Assembly: GCA_038025085.1 (NCBI GenBank)
Contig: CM076147.1
Coordinates: forward strand, 6,606,001 to 6,670,000
DNA length: 64,000 bases
Reading direction: 5' to 3'
Origin: Tetragonia tetragonoides
Taxonomy: Eukaryota > Streptophyta > Magnoliopsida > Caryophyllales > Aizoaceae
This document shows, in pieces, positions 58,610 to 64,000 of this stretch (its first letter is position 1; every line of letters starts with the position of its first letter). The translations under genes and the position numbers were made by a program. The notes below the pieces were generated by a model that had not been told where the DNA came from, searched no databases, and worked only from the letters and a program-made list of their open reading frames with translations.

Positions 58610-59932
58610 CTAATCATGTTGCACATTCATAACTTCCACCTCTTCCTCTTGCTGGTCTTCATTTAAAACTTCGAAAGGGTTCCCTGTACTCACACTAGAC
58701 TGTCCCTCCTTAGCCTTCTTCTTTGCTGCTGAGCTCTGTACAACCCTCCATTGTCCATTCACAGGAGCAGTTGGGAGCATAGGTTGCACAATCTGGACAG
58801 GCTGTTCTGCAAGGGCAGGCTTGTCCTTAGCAGTCACTAATGGTTGCTTAGGTTGCCACTGTTTTTTATGCAATTTCTTCCTGCATTTGTCCTCCTCATG
58901 CCCTAACAGTTTGGAAAAGGAGCATTTCATAGGCTTCCACTCATATTCAACCTCCTGAGAGATCAATCTACCCATTGCATTCTCATACACAACTTCATCA
59001 GGGAATTTGCCCTTAATGTCCACTTCCACTAAAGCTCTCACATAATCCACCCCCATTTTCAGTTCTATATTCTTATCCACCATAATTGGTTGGCCAATAA
59101 GACTACAGATTTTGCTAATACCAATAGGGCTCCAATATCTAACATCTAAATTTGGAAGACGGATCCAAGTAGGCACTGAAGTAATATCCTCACTCATAGC
59201 TTGTAGGTCATCCCCCCAAGGCCTCACAATGAGAGGCTTGCTGTCAAAGTGAAAGACACCTGCCTCAAGAACTTCATCCTTTCCCACCCTAGATTCAAAA
59301 TGGACCAAAGTTAATCCACTTTTCATCATGAGAACTTTATCTACTCCATAATTTTTTCAAATACGCCTAATAAAGCCATTCATAATCTGAAATGGAGGTT
59401 TAGCACCCATAATAAAGCACACAACAGACGAACTCCAATAATCTACCTCCTTCTGGATATCACCTAGCTCAATTTTCCCAATTTTAACACCACCGTTTTC
59501 AATTGGGGCAACATATTTCAATTTAAAGCCAGCAGAACTCAATTTTGAAATGTCATGTTTATCCCAGGGGGAGGAAGAAGACTTACTGCTCTCAGGAATT
59601 TCAACATCCGTTTCATCAGCCCAGGATTGTTCTCCATTACCCTTTTGCCTACTACGCAGGACCGTCTTAAGCTCCTCACGAACTCTCGTTTGAGTACCAG
59701 CATCCAATGGACTTATCACAGAGGTCAATATCCAAATCGCACCATCAATCTGTTCAGCACTAAGGTTTTCCAGCTCCAAATTCAGATTCCTCGCCATCCG
59801 CGAATCATCAGGTGTTTCCCCTGAAAACCTAGGATTACTCGCTTCAAAAGCGTTCTCATTCTTCCCATTCCGACCACCGCGGTTACCATAGTTTCTTCCC
59901 CTAAATCCCTGACCTCGAGTTCCCACAACCAT
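58610..59932 (-). pseudogene. LINE ORF1: DUF4283-type RNA-binding protein, one stop
   Basis: An Arg/Gly-rich start (MVVGTRGQGFRGRNYGNRGG), a DUF4283-like middle region (PFQIMNGFIRRI, then VHFESRVGKDEVLEAGVFHF and SVPTWIRLPNLDVRYW), a degenerate CCHC-type knuckle (MKCSFSKLLGHEEDKC) and an acidic tail. A single TGA at 59357 splits it where plant relatives usually have Trp (RRI-W-KNYG), so one G to A change separates it from an open frame of about 440 codons. Confidence 0.8.
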
Positions 59933-60332
59933 GGCGACAGCTCACATTAGCAATGCTAATATGCGCCGAGTGAGAATTGGGTTAGAGAGAGAAGCTCTCT
60001 TGGAATATATCCGTATACTTGCGGGGGTATCACCCAACGAAAAACCAGGAAGTCTACTTGAAGAGAAAGGAGGCTCAGGAGGAGATAGAACCGCAGCGTT
60101 TCAATGCTGGAACCTCGAAGGATGATACGAATCCGAGTGATCTTTGATTATTTTGTAAAGATTAACAGCATCTTCAGCTTCTTTAAGATTACTAATGTTC
60201 TTCAAATCGAGGAAAGGTTCGAAATTGGCCATTAGAGGACGAAAAGTAGAGATTGAAAGCGAAGAGTTTTTAGGAATTGAGGTTTGAAGCGAAGAGAGAG
60301 AAAGTGATGAGAAACGAGAAAGCTAGAAGGGA

Positions 60333-60340
60333 TATTTATA
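60333..60340 (-). promoter_or_regulatory. TATA box of the antisense gene, copy 2
   Basis: TATAAATA on the minus strand, about 100 bp upstream of the start codon at 60234. An ATTGG (reversed CCAAT) lies some 45-50 bp further upstream in TTTTCATTGGTTATAG. Copy 1 keeps the CCAAT region but has a TA microsatellite in place of this box. Confidence 0.5.
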
Positions 60341-60503
60341 ATGGCGGTAGCCATCATTAAACTGAAAAAACACGACTATCTATAACCAATGAAAAGACAC
60401 ATGCAAAAGCGGCTGTACCATCAAAGCGCGGGAAACGAAGCGTCAACAGTACAATGATACAAAACAAACTCGAAACGTTTATGTATGAATTAGGGGGGGC
60501 AGT

Positions 60504-60601
60504 TGTTACACACAAAATAAAATGGACTTATAATATAGTAGATAAATTAAGTCAAAAGAAGTCAAAGTCAAAACGAATTAGAAGACATTGAGAAGTCTTT
60601 G

Positions 60602-60672
<71 letters not shown>

Positions 60673-61354
60673 CACACACACGAAAGCAGTTGTACGAAGA
60701 GAAAATACGAACATCAGTTAAAAAGGGAGAATACAAAGAAAGTCAAGAGAAGTAGAAAACGTGGGGGAAGTTGGATACCAGCATGAAGGAAGTGGACAAG
60801 GAGAAGAACTGCTAGATTATGGGAAGTTATCTCAGACCCCTATAAATACAAGAAGGAACAGAAGAACAAGGCAGCAGAGCTCATATTGACAAGACGTTAC
60901 GTCATAAAGTAGATATTAGAGTAGTGTTAGTGTATCTTAGGAGTAGATTATCAGTTTAGGCTCTTCGAGCAAGTGTAATCAAGTCACTTAGCAATGGCGC
61001 CTTCTTTTGAGGTATAATTGCTTTATCTTTTTTTTTTTTTTGTGCTTTGAATCGAATGTATGCGTTACTCTGATCGAATGAAGTATGTTTAAGATTCCTT
61101 ACTAAATCCTGCTCTTTTAAAATTCCAATTTATGCTTGTTTGTGTAGCTTTCTGTTGAAGTATTCGAAAATAATAACTGCCATTGTTGATGAGTGTCCAC
61201 CTCTTGATCGAGTAGTGTTGGGAAGTGGAGGAGTGGGTTCGAATAGGGAGCGGCCTGCTTCAAGATTGCCCTCGACTCGTTTTAGGACCTTTTAAGATGC
61301 GTAGGGCTGCCCTTATAGATTGCTTGTAACTCCTAAATACCAAGCACATCAACA
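60504..61354 (+). repeat. 3' LTR of Tat copy 2
   Basis: Preceded by the polypurine tract at 60492-60499. It contains a TA tract (60604-60661) followed by a short (AC)n run, and TATAAATA at 60841-60848. The ends match the 5' LTR. Confidence 0.9.
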
Positions 61355-62258
61355 AGGTTGTATTAGAATATTAAATTAGTGCTCGTGTTCAGTTTGTATA
61401 TATCAATCAAGCTTTGATCGAGTATGCTAACGATAGTGACACGTTCACGAGTACCCTGGATGCCCTACCCCATCGTCTCATAAAACAATCAATGTATGAT
61501 AGTACTCCTACTTGTACCAAATACTCTAATCCACGTGTATAGTACTTATCCTGTAGTCCTGTCTTAACTTTTTCTTAATCAGAATGAGTACATTAATTCA
61601 AGACTCAAGTTACTATAGACTCGTCTTTGTCTTGACAATTAGCGCAGACAAATGGTCGGTTAGATTTCTGCATGGCCATATCTCGTTCATCATCATTTTA
61701 TAAATAAATCTCTAGTTAAAAACTTTGGTTTCTTACACCACTTTTTTTTGGTGAAGAGTTTCTTACACCACTTTAATTCTCTTCTCTCATTATCAACTTT
61801 CGGTTGCCCACCTTCTCTCTCATACACGCTGGTTAATCATCCTGCTTTATCCGTTTGTACGTTGTGATATATGAAGTCATCCATCTTTCTCTAAACTCAA
61901 ATTTAGGATAACAAGCAAAATTAACTCATAGTAAGCTTACCGTGTTTCTTAAATTGTTTAAAGTGATAATCTAAATTACACCATTATAATTTATTATCAC
62001 GTACAATAAAAAATTATTAAACTCAGTTTGAGCGCTTACGGAATGAATTATGTCGTGGGCTTTCATGCAGATGGAGGGAGGTCAATTGTAAGATATGCGA
62101 TACAACAACCAAGAATCAAATCCAAACCTTTTGTCGACGATTATTAGTGTTACTACCTTTTACATTGTGCCATATACCTCGAGCATTATTACCACGTACC
62201 ATAGATATACCAAAGCTTTACTTTGTACCGATGCTAAAAAAATTACCGATATATCATA
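61355..62258. other. Intergenic region right of Tat copy 2
   Basis: AT-rich sequence with no gene or repeat that I can identify, apart from a short direct repeat GTTTCTTACACCACTT at about 61728 and 61750. Confidence 0.5.
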
Positions 62259-62522
62259 CTCCTTCCGTTCCAAATTGAGTTTCTTGTTTGACTTTTTGAG
62301 TCAAACTTCACAAAACTTGACTATCGATTTGTGAAAAAAATACAAAAAATTTACAGTATTAAAATACTACTCTTACATTTATTTTTAATTGTACTTTTTC
62401 ACGATATCTACTTTTTATAATAATGTTGATATTAATATAATTATAGTTATTTATGATCAAAGTATTATTGTCTCGTAGACAATGTAAAGTCAAATAATAA
62501 GTTCAATTTGAAACGGAGGAAG
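62259..62522. mobile_element. Stowaway MITE (264 bp)
   Basis: Ends CTCCTTCCGTTCCAAATTGA and, as reverse complement, CTTCCTCCGTTTCAAATTGA; TA on both sides (62257-62258 and 62523-62524). These are the marks of Tc1/mariner-derived Stowaway elements. Confidence 0.9.
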
Positions 62523-62752
62523 TATCATTTTCTTGTTTGAGGGATCCAATTTAGTTCATGACACGTGACCAAAGTGAAATTCGATGTTTAGTAGGCAGGA
62601 TCTAGAAATTTTGCTACCTCACACCTCAATACAATCATGGAAACTGTGTTATAACTTGTCACCTGCCTCTAGTTTAATTTCTATATATAGCACTTGGCAA
62701 TTTCAACATTTGTTTTCTTTTGGATCGGAAGTACGTTGCAAATGCTTAACGT

Positions 62753-63516
62753 TAGGGGTGAGTAGAAAATCAGGGTACTTAATATCGAAACTAGAATCGA
62801 CTCAGAGCCGGTGGTTCCGGAATCGAAATCGGTCAACAAAGAATTCCAATTTCGGTTCTCAAAAATAGGAATCGGTATCAACCAATTCCAATTCTTAACT
62901 TTTAGGAATCAAAACCGATTGGATACCCAGTGGTTAATTTAGCACAATAGATCAATACCTTTAGTAAACTTCACAGTGTTCACTGAGGTGAGAAAGTGTT
63001 TACTGAGGTGAGATTTGTTCACTTTTTTTCAACAATTTGGAAGCCTCTTATTTAACAGGGTGTTTTGATCCCTTTGCTTCCTCTAAGTCTTTTTGGTAAA
63101 ATATTCAGCAAAGTTGTTTCAGTCTTTGGTAAGGTTTTGGCACTAATATATTTAGAAATGTAAAATGATCTATATATATTCTTTGTAGTTCTTGTGGGTG
63201 CTTTAAATGATCGTTTGTTACTAGCAAATCCAAGTGAAATAAGTCTTACATAGAAGAAGAAAATTGAGATAAATAAACTGACAGTAAAACATTTTCCCGT
63301 GAAAATTATTTGATTTTAAATACTGAACTTGGATTTCGATATGAAACTGGTTACCCAGGAATCGGTGGGTACTTGATGAATTCAATTTCAATTTCTAGGA
63401 ATTAGGAATTTGTGCAACCAATTCCAATTCCAATTCATAGGAATTAGAAACCGGTGGATCTAATTCCAATTTCAAATATGCAATACTCGATGAGTACCGA
63501 GTTGCGCTCACCCCTA
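62753..63516. mobile_element. hAT-like non-autonomous element (764 bp)
   Basis: Terminal inverted repeats TAGGGGTGAG / CTCACCCCTA, with the inner ends rich in CCAATTCCAATT / GAATTGG-type sequence. The flanking 8-mers do not match, so the target duplication is lost or the ends are slightly misplaced. No coding capacity is visible. Confidence 0.65.
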
Positions 63517-64000
63517 GTCAAAAGTAACCATAACTAATAAAAAAGGGTTCAGTCATATTCAAGAGTTCTGTTGAGGAGGCTACTAGCCGTCTAGCTCATG
63601 GATGAAGAATGAAGGATTACTTGGCTAAAAGAAAGTGTAACTTGAGCATCTAGCAAACTATGTGAGATGAGAGATTATCCTTAGGTCGTATTAATTTATT
63701 GCGGATGAGAGACATGAATGTGAACATAATCTAATATAAGATGATTATGCATTTGAATTTTATAAATCATATTACAAATGCTAATGGGTCTTAACTTCGA
63801 AATTAGAGTAGGTGATTTCGCGTTTGGAATGAGATCAGCCACAATGGTATTAAAGTTGGACTAACTTGACTTATAACAAGAGCATTCTATTAAGAGACAC
63901 CATCATGTCCATAACTAGGGATGCATGCCAAAGAAGTGTTTCATGAACGATCGAGAAGCTCGCGGTATCACTGTCAAAGCTAGTTCCACACACTTCGAGG
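63517..64000. other. Right end of the window, nothing recognised
   Basis: AT-rich DNA without a convincing open frame, repeat or RNA. Confidence 0.4.

Larger units (their letters stand above)
55097..60006 (-). mobile_element. L1-type LINE, near full length (~4.9 kb)
   Basis: Minus-strand element flanked by 14-bp target duplications ATATCCGTATACTT (55083-55096 and 60007-60020). It ends in a short A tail (T run at 55097 on the + strand). It carries ORF1 and ORF2 in the usual order, both broken by a few stops, so it is recent but no longer able to move by itself. Confidence 0.92.
53675..60032. mobile_element. Solo LTR (~1.43 kb) with 5-bp target duplication, split by a LINE
   Basis: It begins TGATGCACAAGTATTTGTGC at 53675 and ends GCGGGGGTATCA at 60032. 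CCCAA flanks both sides (53670-53674 and 60033-60037). Removing it restores the frame of the antisense gene exactly. TGATGCAC...GGTATCA ends resemble Athila-type gypsy LTRs, as I recall them. No internal region remains, which indicates LTR-LTR recombination. The LINE occupies 55097-60006 within it. Confidence 0.88.
50537..60234 (-). pseudogene. Antisense PMD/coiled-coil gene of Tat copy 2, six exons, interrupted
   Basis: On the minus strand: exon 1 from 60234 to 60033, interrupted, then 53669-52053; exons 51972-51720, 51641-51570, 51498-51415, 51339-51160 and 51084-50537. Introns 2-5 are all phase 1 with GT-AG ends; intron 1 is phase 0 and has a GC donor (GT in copy 1). Exon 1 encodes the PMD-like part (TVTLEDITFFTGLNPDMSS). 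Exon 2 is Ser/Pro-rich with RRRRNR. Exon 6 is a helical coiled-coil (QLKESHTLLQQEARVYQ) ending LRQCLNAFV. Breaks: CAT-TGA near residue 45, where copy 1 has CAT-CGA (C to T at a CpG), nested insertions, and a TGA after NCNKSP. Exons 2-6 remain open. PMD proteins act in gene silencing in plants and are also carried by transposons; a role here is unknown. Confidence 0.7.
41412..61354 (+). mobile_element. Tat-lineage Ty3/gypsy retrotransposon, copy 2 (~19.9 kb with nested insertions)
   Basis: Two 851-bp LTRs (41412-42262 and 60504-61354) of the form TGTTACAC...AACA enclose a primer-binding site, gag, protease, reverse transcriptase, two RNase H domains, integrase, an antisense multi-exon gene and a polypurine tract AGGGGGGG (60492-60499). 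Nested insertions (a solo LTR and a LINE, 53675-60032) account for about 6.35 kb, so the element proper is about 13.6 kb. The flanking 5-mers are AGCTC (left) and AGGTT (right), not a clean target duplication. The second, archaeal-like RNase H and the extra gene between pol and the LTR indicate the Tat lineage. Confidence 0.88.

Overview
The window is nuclear DNA of a flowering plant, most likely a eudicot. Genes are split by GT-AG introns, intergenic DNA is AT-rich, and a large share of the window is nested retrotransposons, MITEs and SINEs. I cannot name the species from the sequence.

Layout. (1) 1-8461: a truncated copy of a Ty3/gypsy Tat-lineage retrotransposon (copy 1), itself interrupted on the left by the ~3 kb LTR of another retrotransposon lying on the minus strand. 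(2) 9208-34363: a head-to-tail array of four zinc-dependent alcohol dehydrogenase-like genes on the + strand. All four have the same ten-exon structure. Genes 1 and 2 are sister copies, as are genes 3 and 4. Gene 2 lost the start of exon 2, and a decayed last-exon fragment between genes 2 and 3 is the relic of a further copy. (3) 35300-36711: a two-exon FSK3-type dehydrin gene on the minus strand, with a fused DRE/ABRE motif upstream of its TATA box. (4) 37275-41411: a non-autonomous hAT element with a perfect 8-bp target duplication, a probable Helitron, and SINEs. (5) 41412-61354: a second, nearly complete Tat element (copy 2) with two 851-bp LTRs. Its gag-pol on the + strand is decayed. On the minus strand, between pol and the 3' LTR, it carries a multi-exon gene with a plant mobile domain (PMD)-like region and a coiled-coil end. 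That gene was hit by an LTR element now reduced to a solo LTR, which was then hit by an L1-type LINE. (6) 61355-64000: intergenic DNA with a Stowaway MITE and a second hAT-like element.

How it fits together. The host genes are a tandem ADH-like family (cytosolic NAD-dependent oxidoreductases by family; substrate unknown) and one stress-responsive dehydrin. The two copies of one Tat family bracket this gene island in the same orientation. The LTR of copy 1 points into ADH gene 1.

The most unusual object is the antisense PMD gene of the Tat element. Both copies keep intron boundaries that preserve the reading frame. Introns 2-5 are all phase 1, and in copy 2 the gene has its own TATA box. In copy 1 the position of that TATA box is occupied by a ~95-bp TA microsatellite.
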